Shown here piece by piece: positions 1-10,972 of a DNA stretch of 64,000 nucleotides. The DNA is taken from positions 68,695,807 through 68,759,806 of the forward strand of contig NC_088204.1 of the NCBI RefSeq assembly GCF_037126465.1. The letters are read 5' to 3'. The stretch is from Ornithodoros turicata. Lineage: Eukaryota; Arthropoda; Arachnida; Ixodida; Argasidae. The first letter of the stretch is position 1; each line of letters opens with the position of its first letter. The notes under the pieces are model-generated. The model made no database searches. It was given only the letters and a program-made list of their open reading frames with translations, and was not told the origin of the DNA. Made by a program: the position numbers and the translations under genes.

Positions 1-196
1 CTGTCGTTCTACCACCTTGGGTAGGAAATTCTACCTTTTTTGTCTTAGAGCAAACGTGAGAGAGAGGAGCAAGGGAAAGGGACGACGACGCTTATACCCA
101 CGGAGGAGAATAGGCGTGTGGTTTGGCCCGAAATGGTAGAAGTGATGTCGTTCTACCAGCTTTGGTAGAAAATTCTACCTTTTTTTTCTTAGAGTG
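1..196. mobile_element. MITE end, CACTCTAAG family (cut by window edge)
   Basis: The segment ends in tctaccttttttttcttag followed by agagtg, the inverted form of a terminal repeat CACTCTAAG-A-rich-GGTAGAA. The same end, with a matching subterminal stretch (cgcttatac, ggagga/gagagg, gtcgttctac), is seen at the right end of the copy near 51.28 kb, so this is a dispersed non-autonomous DNA element. An imperfect duplicate of the terminal motif lies near positions 25-50. The left end lies outside the window. No coding potential is seen. Confidence 0.55.
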
Positions 197-1750
197 TATG
201 GGCAGCTGTAAAATAGGGCACCCGGATGGTTTGGCTCCCCAAAGAAATAAGGAAATATTTTTTTCGACCACAGAGTGCTTTAACACTCTATTCTTAAACT
301 CTCTATCAAGCCACAACATGTTCAGTATTGATTAAGACTAATGTTTGACATTTTCTGTAAGTTTGAGTACGCAATGCATCACAACACTAACTATCGATAC
401 GCAATGACGATAATTCGTGGCTTCACGTCACGAGGAAGCTATACGATCATGCGCGAAACTAAACATGTTGTTCCATTCCACTAAGTTGCCAGCGACCTCG
501 GCCAAGTGATACTCATATTCAATCTTGCAAAAGTGCACTAAGAAAACACCGATATTAATAAAACGAAGATAAGCCATAAACGATGGATGAACACAATATC
601 GCGCACAGAAAATATAGGGACATGCGCTACATAATGGCGGTAAAAAAATATGCTCCCATGCATCGAACACCATGAAATAAGCGCGCAAAAATAAAGATAT
701 ACATTCCCCCACAGTTACTGCGAAAACTGTGAAAGATGCCATCGGTCAGCGCATCTTCATCTTTAGACCAGGGAAGATGCAGAGAAAGAGTCTTTTCCCC
801 TGGAGCCATTTGGACCCATGGGAGGGTTGGGGAACAGTGTCGTTTTGGTGAGCGACGACTCCGCACGGAAGGGAGACCCAACGCTCGTTTTTCTTGGCAC
901 GTTCCCTCCCTTGTGCGCCCTTCCGTTTGTGTTTCGTGTGAGATCCGGCGCAGGAGCTCTCGGGTGGTGTTCCGCTGCGGCCTGAGCTTATACGACGCTA
1001 TTGGGACGTGCCAGGGTAGATGTACGAGTACGTACGAAGTTATCCGTTCAGGTTGTGCGGTACACTGTCACCTAAAGAATGTGGTGTTTTCTGTAGACAT
1101 TCTTTTGTGCGACATGACGGGGACGTGAGAGGTTTGCGAGATGGGCGTTTGTAGGTTCGCGATATGATGCTTGTTCGAGCGTTGTCTGTGTGAAATATTT
1201 TGATTGATTTTCTTTCGGGACCAGGAACACAAGCTATGCTGTCGCGTTCACTTGTAACGTTCTATGGGAAACTAACGAGTTTTAATGGATTGAAAGCACT
1301 TTACGAGAGTGTTACGATAAAGGAATCTGTTAGACGGGAAGCTGAGTAAGGGCATAGCGCGATTGATGCGTTTTCGTGACCATTATCGACAGGTTTTTCT
1401 GATCTACTAAAGTTCGTTATTACAGCGCGGTACAGCTCCGGTCAACCTTAATAATAACACGAAAAAAAAAAAAGGTCTCGTGTCCGAGCCCGATTACAGA
1501 AACACTTGGGGCCATTAGGAAATATCAATTGCACAAACTTATGCTGTTAGTTTAAAGCAAGGATTTTGTTCACTTAACATTCCCCCAGTGCCCCAACGGT
1601 GACTGTTATCGTGCTGGGAAATGATATGGAATTTTTCGCCAGTGTTATTATTAAGGCTGGCCGTAGCTGTACAATGTAGTATTTGTGTGGAGGCTACCAG
1701 GACGCTCTGCGAGTGACGGCCATTGAATGTAATCAAACTATTAGTGATCG
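197..1750. other. No recognised feature
   Basis: AT-moderate sequence with short A-runs (about 1460). Both strands carry open frames of 65-130 codons that lack plausible splice signals or recognisable domains. I see nothing to annotate. Confidence 0.5.
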
Positions 1751-1751
1751 G

Positions 1752-2466
1752 AACCGTTATTTTTGTCGGTTCGGTTCAGGTTCAGGTACATTGGTTCGGT
1801 TCGGGTTCAGCGGCGCAAAATCTCGGTTCGAACCAGTTTAATCCGGTTCGAACCGGTTCAGGAAAGTCAATTTTGAGCAGATTGCCATGGGTTAAAAGCA
1901 AGCACATCTTTACGATTCTCACATCACACAAATGTACTTTTGTTGTTGTTGCCGGCAGAGCAGTTGTTCACAGCAACACGGCATGTTACAGATCTGCGTT
2001 TCCGGTCCAACGTTACGGTAGCATACTGTACTCTCTACGTTCACTCATCGTATATACCCTGTTACACTCTGCTCAGGATCTGGCCGTTATTTTCACAGCC
2101 CAAAATGAAAAGTTGAGGTTGCTGGACGACAAAAATCGCGTACAGGGAAGCCTACAGCTGCCAAAAGCACCACCTCAGAACTAACACAACTGAATGAACG
2201 CAATAGCTGCGAGGGGGAAATAACATCGTGCACTTGGGTTGCAGATTTGATCGGCTTCGGTTTCGAATTTGTTTGGCAACGCGGCTCAACCCGCTGTGTA
2301 AATCATTGTTCCGATCTCTCACAACGCACATTCTCTGAACTGTTTCGCGAACGGGTAACCGCCTAAATTGATTTCGGTTCCGGTTCGGTTCAACGCGATA
2401 TCAAAATATTTTGGTTTTGTTCAGTTCCGCTTCAGCGAAAAATACGGTTTTTAGCGGTTTTTGGTT
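1752..2466. mobile_element. GGTTCGG-rich element, probably a decayed DNA transposon
   Basis: The left edge has aaccgttatttttgtcgg followed by a run of ggttcgg/ggttcagg units. The right edge, read on the minus strand, has aaccgtatttttcgctg and then gaaccgaaccgg units, so the two edges look like degenerate inverted repeats. The interior holds a chance reading frame only. Limits are approximate because the ends are diverged and no target duplication is clear. Confidence 0.35.
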
Positions 2467-2502
2467 CTTCCTTTTTTTTTTTTTCACCCACAAACGCGTT
2501 TT

Positions 2503-2589
2503 GGAGTAGCCAGTTCTGACTGGGTCGGGACTAACCTCCCCACAGTTTTCTTTCTTTTCCAATCCAATCCAATCCAATCCAATCCAATC
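2503..2589 (+). mobile_element. LINE 3' end (family A) with AATCC tail
   Basis: The sequence ggagtagccag-(ttctgact)-gggtcgggactaac is followed by a T-rich stretch and six AATCC-type units. The same block, ggagtagccag...cgggactaac plus T-run, recurs at 39593 with AATCA units as its tail. A shared 3' body followed by different short tandem repeats is the usual signature of a non-LTR retrotransposon 3' end inserted by target-primed reverse transcription. No reverse-transcriptase coding sequence is attached. Confidence 0.5.
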
Positions 2590-3593
2590 GGTTCGGGTTC
2601 AGTTTCGGTTCGGATCCCTGCAAACTATTCATTGTTTCCCGATATTGCTTTTAAATTGATTGCTATTGTCGCGAATGATTTTCGACGCGTTCATCGTTCC
2701 CTCATCTTTCCTTTTGGTGCTGAACTGCAGCGCGCTAGAGTTTCAGCGTCTGCTGGTGCTAATCATGCTATTAATGAAAAATACGAAGCAGAAAAAGCAA
2801 TAACACTTGAGTGCACAAAATTAATCCACTATTGCGACGCATCCGGTCTGTGGATTGTCAAGGTTTATTCTGCTAGTTAGGTGGACAGCGCGGTGCGCAA
2901 ATGCGCGTCATCGCTGTACAAGTTTGCTGATTTGTGACTTGGCTGAAAAGTAGGCTTCGTGTCTTCGTTGGAAGGCACATGGACAAGAAAGAGCAACAAA
3001 AGCAAAGTAACGCACACTTTGCGAAGTCACTACATATAAACTTCTCCGTACATACATACTATTTCCGCACTAATCGTTTCCTATAGGACAGTAAGCAATG
3101 ACGTATCTGTCCCTCTATCTAATCCATATATTACTACGTACATTCCCATGCAGGAATTGCTCGCCGGAGGTTCTGTGAACACGCCGAAATATCAGCTTTG
3201 GCGGTGCCCGTTGCTCTCATCATCCAAATGAAGGTTCTACCAGAAAAACACGGGCATCTGCACGGCATGCTTCACCGAGAACCTGCATCAACGAGCTCCT
3301 GCCAAAAGTCCATCCTTATAGAGCTGTTGGAGAATCTAACCTTCTTTCACTCGCGCTCGGGGTCTATATATAAATACAGGCATGGTGGCGGTGAACATTT
3401 ATACCTTCTTGGGTGGGAAGTCTTCCAGTCCCCCCCTGTGTTCAAGGTATACCACGGTACGATCGGGAGGCTTCAAATGGTGCTTCCAAAAATGGGCGCA
3501 CAGAGAGCAGCAAAGGCTTGCGTCGCGCGGAAGGTTATCTGTTGGAGGAACATGCATGGGAAGCAAGAACAGTACTAGTCCATACGGTATATA
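2590..3593. other. No recognised feature
   Basis: Unique-looking sequence. The frames starting near 2461 and 3198 have no signal peptide, domain or splice support. I see nothing to annotate. Confidence 0.45.
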
Positions 3594-3702
3594 CACTCTA
3601 AAAAAAAGGTGTCGTTTTAGTCCTTTTAGAGACTGAATGAGCTACCACAAAATTAGACCATTTTAGGACTAAATGAATGAGACTAAATGAACGTCGCAGA
3701 GT
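3594..3702. mobile_element. Short MITE with CACTCT ends
   Basis: The element starts CACTCTAAAAAAAAGGTGTC and ends gacGTTCAT-inverted partner cgtcgcAGAGTG. The inner arms, gtcgttttagtcc...gactgaatgag against gactaaatgaacgtc, also pair imperfectly. The CACTCT terminus is shared with the longer elements at 1-196 and 50541-51280. No target duplication is clear. Confidence 0.4.
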
Positions 3703-4034
3703 GGGGACTGTATTTCACGCTCTGTTCTGGCAGTCCTAGGTAAATAATTAATGTGCATGAATAAAAATACTTCGAATTAAATCGTCAACCGTGAGATGGC
3801 GAGTGACAAAACACGCGCGATCTTGCGAGATGCATAGGGCACAATTCTCTAAGAAAGAACCGCTAACTATTTCTCGTGTCTAACGTTCTCTTAGATAGTC
3901 GCTAACTATCTCTCTCCGTCTGTGTGGGTGGAAAATTGATAAGTTAGCTAAACTATATAGCCTTATTCCATCAAATTCAGGGAAGAGTACATATTTACGT
4001 GGACTGTTGTATTCGGGAAACCATTTGCGAAGTG

Positions 4035-4462
4035 ACTATTTGCAGTCCTACAAGATGTACAAGAAGAACGAGTTTTCTTGTAGTCCTCCTCGTTGTTTTA
4101 GCCCATGCTCAGGCTTCTTCATCACGGATGATACCCTCGCCTTTTGACGCGATGTCAAGAACAACACGCAGCAGTACTTCAACGCACGGAAGTATAGGAA
4201 GGCCATCCCCTGTGCTCAGGCTTCCACCCCTTATCGTGCATGAAGATTGGGCAGGGATTGGATTCCGACCTACAAGGCAGAGTTTTGCAGCATCTCCAAG
4301 TTTACTTGCACGATTTGTTTATTTGTTGGTTTGCTTACTGAAGGAAGATCTAATGCGTTTGATCGCAGACATTTTCACGGCTACTGTCACTGCTTTTCTA
4401 ACGCAAAACGTACTGCTATCCTAAAGATGCCTACTCCGATTATTGACGGAAAAAAAGTCTAA
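4035..4462 (+). pseudogene. Possible broken secreted-peptide exon
   Basis: Downstream of a fair splice acceptor (gtgactatttgcag) one frame encodes a hydrophobic stretch TSFLVVLLVVLAHAQASSS, which resembles the core and cleavage region of a signal peptide. About 55 codons later the +1 frame carries a cysteine-spaced segment (FC-x6-C-x2-C ... GYCHC). A signal peptide joined to a cysteine-rich mature part by one frameshift would fit a decayed small secreted protein, a type abundant in ticks. No in-frame ATG lies in this exon, so a separate first exon would be needed. The family is not recognised and chance is a real alternative. Confidence 0.15.
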
Positions 4463-6174
4463 CCGCCTCCCGAATAATGGAATGCGATAGTGTAATCTGG
4501 TTAACGTATGGCAATCATTCTGAAGGACGCTCCTATGGGGGCTTCGAAACGTTCCAACATCACTGTTAGAGTGTGACCCGATTTCGAGTGTACTGTTATG
4601 TCAACTCTATCTCGCTCGTGATGAATATTAGGGCACAGCTGTTGGCTAACTAAAGGTGAATCATGTCTGTTTCATGTTGTCATCATTTCGCTTTCGGTCG
4701 ACATCCTCACCATTCTTCTTATGTCAGCACTTTTTTATAGCCAATTAAAATACTGTCTCGTTCATACTTGCATTCATTGTTTGGCCCGACTCCCCTCTTG
4801 CGTTCCACTCCTGCGGTACACGGTTTCTTCATGCATGCACAAAATGTGCCACCTTTCTCAACTTAATTAAACGAACAACATAATTAATTACTGAGCAAAA
4901 AAAAAAAAAATCACCCGCACTCTCAACCTTGCAGACTATCAACGCGCAAAACAAGACCCACCCTTTCCCTACCCAACTCTCTCTCCGTCTTTCGCTATAT
5001 CACCCCATAAACCTCACAATAAAACAGCCTCTCCCATTATTATTACTATATACCCCCTCGAGGCAAATAAACCCTCTCAAGCCCTCTATATGATCACGCA
5101 TGCACAAGAAGCAAGAAAGAAATATTTTCTCCTGACAACAAGGGCAAACAACCATTTCCGCCTCCTCGTAATATTCCATTAAAAACCTCCTCTAGCCACT
5201 GGAGCGACATCGTAAACAGGCACAATATAACTTGTATCGCCACGAGCGCGTTACAAGCGCGCGGGAACATCGTACAAAACGGGACGCACACATAGCGTGA
5301 TTGGTGACCATAAAGAGAGGAACGATTGTTCAGTGGGAAGCATTCCCCAAAAAAGGAACGTGGCTATATACGTGCAAGAGAGCAGCGCTGTCTGTTTGAA
5401 TGTTTAGGTGCTGCAGTCGGTGATATTTCTCTCCCTCCTTTGGTGAAATGTTTTTTTCAATTATGGGAGTCCGCGATTTGTGAGCACTGAGCACGCACGT
5501 CCAGGGAGGTTTCTCGGGTATACCTCACTGTGGAAAGGGGGACGAAGCACAGAGAATAAATGTTGATCTATACGCGTGGGAAGTGGACGACAAATGTTGC
5601 GGAATGCTGCTTTATGCGGGTAATTTAGAGACGGACGGTGCTCTAAAAACGTGCTTCAAATAAATGGGTTTTATGCAGGTTATAGCGATCACCGGAGGAT
5701 GTTTGTCTTATGTTCCTGGATAAAGGGACCAGTGAGAGATTTCTCCCCACACCGTAACGAATGCAGACACGCACGGAATGCCGTCCTTGTGCCTGTACAA
5801 CGCTCGCTGTTTTTCCAGGAAGTAGAGACTGTTTGGTAGCCACGAGACGTGCGGGCGCCGTAGGCGTGCGCAGACCTTAATCTTGGTAAACGGAGCACGC
5901 TGACAAGCTGGTAGCACACGATGATGACCAACTCTCGTCTGATTAGGACCCATAGTCCGTCGAATGATGTTTCCCCTATAGGGGATTTCTTAGTTTTCAC
6001 ATCATGTGATCAGTGGGTTCATAAGCGGCTCAGCGTTATAGACCTCCTATACGGACAGGCCCCGTAGTTTCGTTCGACATTTGTGCCCAACTTCCTAGTG
6101 TTAAAAATTTGCGCTATACGCAGTGTTGTGAAGGGTGCCACGGAACAACAACGTTTCTTTTTAATTTCGTGTCA
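4463..6174. other. No recognised feature
   Basis: Contains an A-run near 4898 and a C/T/A-rich stretch at about 4910-5060. Overlapping frames on both strands at 5640-6000 are mutual shadows with no domain. I see nothing to annotate. Confidence 0.45.
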
Positions 6175-6318
6175 GCGCCGCGAAGCAACTATGGCTATGA
6201 GCGGTGTAAAGACGTGGACAGATGGAGGGAGCATAGCAGGAAGGAGTGGGGGAGAGGGGTGTCAGTATGCGCCCTGTACCGACTCCAGGGTTGACTGTTG
6301 CGACATCCGTCTGGAAAG
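6175..6318 (-). mobile_element. SINE 3' fragment (tRNA-Ser-like family)
   Basis: Read on the minus strand this matches the 3' half of the intact SINE at 9251-9549: cagacg-atgtcg, the core around ggagtcggtacaggg, the C/T-rich ctcccccactccttcctgct block, and the end ggttgcttcgcggcgctg. The tRNA-like head is absent, so it is 5'-truncated, and an A/AG-rich stretch follows on the plus side. It shows that the family is present in several copies. Confidence 0.6.
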
Positions 6319-6902
6319 TATGCCACAAAAAAAAAAAGAAAAAAAAAGAAAGAAAAACCTAAGAAAGCACAGCCTGTAGCAGTTATCGAATCCAATGTAG
6401 TGGTGTCTTCGTGTTGCGTACGACGCGCTTTGAACTCTTTCTTTTCCGGCCGCCTCTTCATACGTGAGCTTCATGACGTATCGCCGAAAAGAACGAAGAA
6501 ACAAGTTCCCTTTGCAGTTCACTACACTCATAATGCGCGTGGACAAATGATATGCGCGTGGGGAACAGATTAATGAATTAAATATTGAACAAGCAATGGT
6601 ATCTCAGATGTGCCAGCAACAAAATCATGTATTCAGCATGGCCAGTGCTTTGGGAAGGAGTACGTGTGACAGACCTCTTTTTTTTTTCTTTCTTGTTTAT
6701 CACATCACATAACGTCACCTGTGACAGGAAGCTAAAGATATCGCCTGTGAGACGCAATGGTCCTGTGATGTTACACGTAAGCTTTGTCTGCGCATTGTGG
6801 CGACATGTTGCACGTGCCGCAGGGCGGATAATTTGGACCACCTGGGGTTCTTTTGACGTGCACCAGAAATCTACGACACACGGTGCTGGAAACAATGTTT
6901 AC

Positions 6903-7010
6903 CTCGCCCCCATTGCTGCCGCCCTCGGGCGGGATCGACGAGATCGACGGGTGAGACGCAGCAGTGGCTGATATTTGCCAATGAAACAGCGTTGAAATCA
7001 TCGGGGCCAT
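6903..7010 (-). CDS. Candidate first coding exon (starts MAPMISTLFH)
   Basis: On the minus strand an ATG at 7010 opens a 36-codon frame, MAPMISTLFH-WQISATAASH-PSISSIPPEG-GSNGGE, ending at a very good donor GGCGAG|GTAAAC, with the intron in phase 0. The encoded segment is Ser/Gly/Pro-rich and shows no domain, as is usual for an N-terminal tail. The following exon would lie at lower coordinates and was not found. The family is unrecognised. A start codon followed by a good donor can arise by chance several times in a window this size, so this remains a candidate. Confidence 0.3.
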
Positions 7011-7324
7011 ACATTTGCGGAACCATAATGGGTCAGGCCCTAGTCAAGCCCATCGAGCTTTTAGCTACACTTCCAACCGAAAGGAAAAATAAAAATGATG
7101 ATGATGATGACGATGATTCGAGTCTTTTTTTTTTTTTTTTTTGCGCATGGAAAAATAGAGGATTGAAGTGAAGTTTTATTTCTCTGGCTCACGTTGAGTT
7201 TACGGGAAACCACTCGCCCAAAGATGTGTGCGTGTGCGTGTGTGTTGAAAAATGAACAGTTAAATTGAAATAAATTGAAAAGTGAAGCTTTGTGAGTCGT
7301 CAGTGCGTGATCAATCTCCAGCTC

Positions 7325-7531
7325 ATGCAAGAAGTATTCCCATCCGGTGTAGATCGAGCTTCAACCCTTAGCGCTGCTCGTCGAAAGATTCCAAACTTCC
7401 CACGCGAATTCGTTAGTAGACAAAATAAAGCCGATCTGGAAGAACGGAGATCACAAAAAGAAGTAAGAAAAAGAAGTGGTCCGGATAGAAGAATTGAAAA
7501 CATCAGTGTTCCACCCCATCGCTCAAGTTAA
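7325..7531 (+). CDS. Short polar reading frame, possible terminal exon
   Basis: A 68-codon frame begins at an ATG three bases after a fair acceptor (gatcaatctccag). It ends with a strongly charged tail (NKADLEERRSQKEVRKRSGP, then DRRIENISVPPHRSS) before TAA. The charge pattern looks more like a disordered protein tail than random sequence, but the A-rich base composition could also produce it. An internal GTAAGA could serve as a donor. No family is recognised. Confidence 0.15.
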   Translation: MQEVFPSGVDRASTLSAARRKIPNFPREFVSRQNKADLEERRSQKEVRKRSGPDRRIENISVPPHRSS

Positions 7532-8591
7532 TTAGTTTGCCGCCATTTTCAATTTTCTTTTCTTCTTTTTTCTATCCCGAATTTCTACGCATCAGTGGCT
7601 CTATCAGTTGGCCTTAAGTATAACGAGCTAGAAAAAAAAAAAAAAGAAATAAACAGAACCAGCTTTCCAATTAACACCTCGTTTGCCGTATAGGAGCGCG
7701 AAAGACACCTGTACATTTTCACACCTTTTTAAAACACGCCATCGACCGTAGCTGCTCCGCCTATCTGGCAGAGGTCTTAACGGCTGGCTTAATTTCAGTG
7801 GAGATGGAACTGAAAGAAGGACGCATCTCGCCAGTAACTTTCCTCGTCTCTCTGTGCTCCTAATCATGCCCTCATTTATTTGCGTTCGTTGCGAATGCGG
7901 TGCACCAGTAATCGAATAACTCGCTACGACAATACGGCCCTCCGCAGCGAGTCTTCCGGAGTTTCAGGTTTGTTCGCAAAACGTTCGCAAATAATTCGGG
8001 CCTTTTCGCAGCCCACGTGCGAAGAAGTAACAGCAATGGCTGTATCGTGCACGCGCAATAAGGGCGAGGCACAGTTGTATTGCGCACGCACATGTAGACA
8101 AGTTTTTTTTTTCTTTTTAGAGTTTTCCACACATTCTGCCATGAACTCCCTGGCCAATAGTTCACGGTGCTGAGCCCCTGCGGGTGCCACGGCGGTGCGA
8201 AGCCACAGCCCATCGCAAACGTCACAAACTTGTTCATACCCGTTCTTCAAAAACTTCTCTGCAAAATCCGCGTCGGCCAGAGGCGAACTCAGATTAACGC
8301 ACACGCGTTACGGGTGCACGCGTCTGGGACAGTTTACGCCTTTGGCCTCGGTCAGATTGCATATCTCGAGGACAACAGGAGCTTGGAATGCAGCTCTTGA
8401 CTTCTTGAAGTATAGACTTCGTGACTCTCTCTCTTTTTTTCTTCTGGGTAATTAAACTGCCTGCTTGATTTGATTAAAGTAAGGCACATGTGATGCCTGT
8501 GTGAGGCACGTGTGATGATCGTTTGCGGAAGCTACACGACCGCTAAATGCCACCTTTCTCCGCTGCGAAACGCTACTGCACGGCCCCTATT
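7532..8591. other. No recognised feature
   Basis: Several A- and T-runs (7634, 8105). Frames on both strands at 7870-8450 overlap each other and carry no recognisable domain. I see nothing to annotate. Confidence 0.45.
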
Positions 8592-8671
8592 AACAACAAC
8601 AACAACAACTTTATTTTGACTTTGGAGAGTGGGGAGGTTCATCGCCAGAGGCGATACTCTACCCCATTGCT
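8592..8671 (-). mobile_element. LINE 3' end (family B) with GTT tail
   Basis: On the minus strand: ggggtagagtatcgcctctg, gcgatgaacctccccactctccaa, then agtcaaaataaag and a (GTT)6 tail. Diverged copies of the same block, gagtatcgcc...ggcg(a/g)tgaa(a)ct...aataaa...gttgtt, lie at 23535-23622 and 46951-47036. The AATAAA signal directly before a short tandem tail suggests the 3' end of a non-LTR retrotransposon. No reverse-transcriptase frame is attached. Confidence 0.45.
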
Positions 8672-8849
8672 GGTGAGGATGTGGGGAATAAAATAAAGAG
8701 CCCCTTCACAATAACGATCGAAGTCCGATGGTGTCCAGAAATGTCCTGCTCTGGCCAGAGGGCGAACCAGGTAGTCTTGACGAAGGCGATCGAAGCGGTG
8801 GCAGTGGAGAAGGGAGTACAGTTATCGGTCCTTCTTCCTCTTCTTTTTC

Positions 8850-9010
8850 TTTTTTTATTGATTGAATTAAAGGAATGGAATGGGGTTTCCGAGCCATTCC
8901 TTAAGTAGGAATTTAATACACTTTTCCATTTCGAGGAATTGAAAAGAATGAAATTATCACAAATTTCCATTCCTCGGAATGGAATGGAATGGGAGACACC
9001 ATTCCGCAAC
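8850..9010. repeat. GGAATG-rich palindromic segment
   Basis: Units of ggaatgg/ccattcc occur on both strands (aaaggaatggaatggg, gagccattcctta, tttccattcctcgg, aatggaatggaatggg, accattccgc). It may be a small inverted-repeat element or a simple-repeat expansion. There are no clear boundaries. Confidence 0.35.
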
Positions 9011-9103
9011 CCTGGTCTGCACCTTGTGCGAATAGAATACCTAAGACAGACGTGCAGTCACCCCCGTATGGGTCAAGACACTACACGAATCCACAACATA
9101 ATA

Positions 9104-9582
9104 GAGAGTTTTAGCATACCGTACGCTACCGCCTTTGCGTGCGTAAGGGATAGCGTTGGTGGTTCTGCGCACTGCGCGAAGCTCTCTTTCTGTTATGGGC
9201 GTGCGCAGAACCTTCAACGCTATCCCTTACGTATATACGCAAAGGCGATATACCAGCGGCATGGCCGAGCAGGTTAAGGCGTCCAGTTCGTTGGTGGTAG
9301 CCAAGGCCGTGCTGAAGACTAGGAGGTGGTGGGTTCGAATCCTACCACCGGTTGTGCTGTCCGAGGTTTTCCTTGGGTTTTCCGAAGACTTTTCAGACGA
9401 ATGTCGGCACAGTTCCCCCTGAAGTCGGTCCAGGACGCATACTATCCCCTCTGTCCTCCACTCATTCCTTGCTGTCCTCTCTCCATCTGTGCACATCTGT
9501 ACGCTGCTCATAACCACAGTTGCTTCGCGGCGCTAACACGGAATAAAAAAAAGGCGATAGCGTACGATGTACTAAAACGCTC
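9104..9582. mobile_element. TA-flanked MITE (GTTTTAG family) interrupted by a SINE
   Basis: The left end GAGAGTTTTAGCATACCGTA and right end (minus strand) GAGCGTTTTAGTACATCGTA are inverted repeats. They continue inward as cgctaccgcctttgcg / cgctatcgccttt and then gtaagggatagcgttg, so the arms exceed 80 bp. TA dinucleotides flank both ends (9102-9103 and 9583-9584), as expected for a Tc1/mariner-type target duplication. The right arm is split by the SINE at 9251-9549. A related, uninterrupted copy lies at about 21250-21416. Confidence 0.65.
9241..9559 (+). mobile_element. Full-length tRNA-Ser-like SINE with 10-bp target duplication
   Basis: The insertion spans 9251-9549 and is flanked by aaaggcgata at 9241-9250 and 9550-9559. 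The head (gcggcatggccgagcaggtt, aaggcgtcc ... variable arm ... ggtgggttcgaatcctacc) has the A box, long variable arm and B box of a class II tRNA, close to tRNA-Ser. The body carries the conserved core tccgaggttttccttggg and a pyrimidine-rich block, and the tail is aataaaaaaaa. It resembles the tick Ruka family from memory. It would be transcribed by RNA polymerase III and mobilised in trans by a LINE. Confidence 0.8.
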
Positions 9583-10750
9583 TAATGTACGTAAGAGCAA
9601 TGATACCCGTTAACCTCGGCCAAGTACAATGACACGACTTTGCTATCAGTCTCCTTCTCGGTCACTGTTCTCAGTGACATAAAAGCCATAAGAGATACTT
9701 ATCCGACACATGTAAAAGGGTGGGAAGATTGGCGGCCACCCAAATCGGTTCCTGTGGCTTCAAGCGCGGGAGTTTTGTCGCGAGGAAGTCTGTTGCACTG
9801 CGAATCTGCAATCGCGTCACATAAAACACCTGTCAGAATGACTTAGCGCTACCGAATGCTCCACTACGTATATTACATGGTGGGTATCGTTGCCCCATTA
9901 CGCTCTAATACCAGGTGAATTTCATGTTTGTTACGAAGTGCCGTGTTTCACATGCCCCTGCGTATTGCGCTGATGCTTATGTTCGTAACAGACACACACA
10001 CGCAGAAAATAAGCCGAAACATCCTCGCCAATAGGGCAAGAAGGAAAACTCTTGGTGTTGATGAGTCACTTGTGAGAATGTCCTGTGTTCTTCTCGCCTA
10101 TGTTTTCTCTTAAGGGGAGCGGGATTTATTGGCAGGAAAAAACGAAAAGAATAAAAGAAAGGGGAAAGGTCAGCCATGCAGCACGCCGGCTTGCTATTCC
10201 TTTAAAAAAAAAGGAAAAAAGAAAAATAGAAACACGAAAGAAAAAGAAATAACAAAAAGACAAATAAATAAATAAACGAATAAAAACAAGAAAAAAATGA
10301 AAAAGACACTCGGCTCACAGGGCTAAGGGAAATGTTAACATCAAGCCAACACCAGTTAGCTTCCCTACTTCTGTTACGTTCAAGTAAAAAACGCGTCAGA
10401 ATAGAATGGTGACTACTAATTTTGGGTACACAGCGCATATGACAGCAATTGTAGCGCTATACTGTACCTAGGTGGCCTCACCAGTGTAAGACCGCATTCT
10501 GCAAAATTACTGCAACATTCTGAAAAATAGCATAGGGAATCTTCGTAATACTTTATAATGTAATCGTAATACGTAATAATGTCGTTATTCTAATGGTGAG
10601 CTTTAATAAAGAAAAGTCCGCGCCTCAAAAATCTTGAATTGTTACCAGCCGAACGGGACTCTCGACTACAAACCCTCTTTAAAATTTAAAGAGAGTAAAA
10701 ATTAAAATCTCTTAAATTTAAAAGAGCTGAAGTAAATGGAACCAGTGTCA
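9583..10750. other. No recognised feature; A-rich tracts
   Basis: A/G-rich low-complexity sequence at about 10133-10305 and a short AT-palindromic patch (aaatttaaagagagt ... ctcttaaatttaa) near 10680-10725. No credible exon is seen. Confidence 0.45.
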
Positions 10751-10767
10751 CTTGGGTTTTTCTACCA

Positions 10768-10972
10768 CCATCACCACCACCACGACAGCCATCATCATCA
10801 TCATCGTCGTCGTCGTCATCACCACCACCACCTCCACCATAGCTGGTCAACCGCATGGTGAGGTCGACACACTTCCCTGTGAAGTCGGCCGAGGACACAC
10901 GATCCCCCCTGTGATAGTGGGGGCAAGCCTTACGGCAAGCAGTTCTACCGTCACCACCACCACCTTCTAGTT
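10768..10972. repeat. CCA/TCA/CGT microsatellite with a SINE-core fragment
   Basis: Trinucleotide runs (cac, tca, cgt, cac) at 10768-10840 are followed by gtgaagtcggccgaggacac and other SINE-core words at about 10877-10930, ending in another cac run. The (CCA)n-tailed SINE subtype at 57.1-57.4 kb has the same order (core, then CCA tail), so this is probably a decayed SINE with an expanded tail. Confidence 0.45.

Noticed and set aside
9257..9352. Possible functional tRNA-Ser gene
   Set aside because: The acceptor ends do not pair, the block continues into the SINE body, and the same unit recurs; it is a SINE head.
10768..10840. Trinucleotide runs as a CRISPR-like or coding repeat
   Set aside because: Simple microsatellite with no spacers; SINE tail context explains it.
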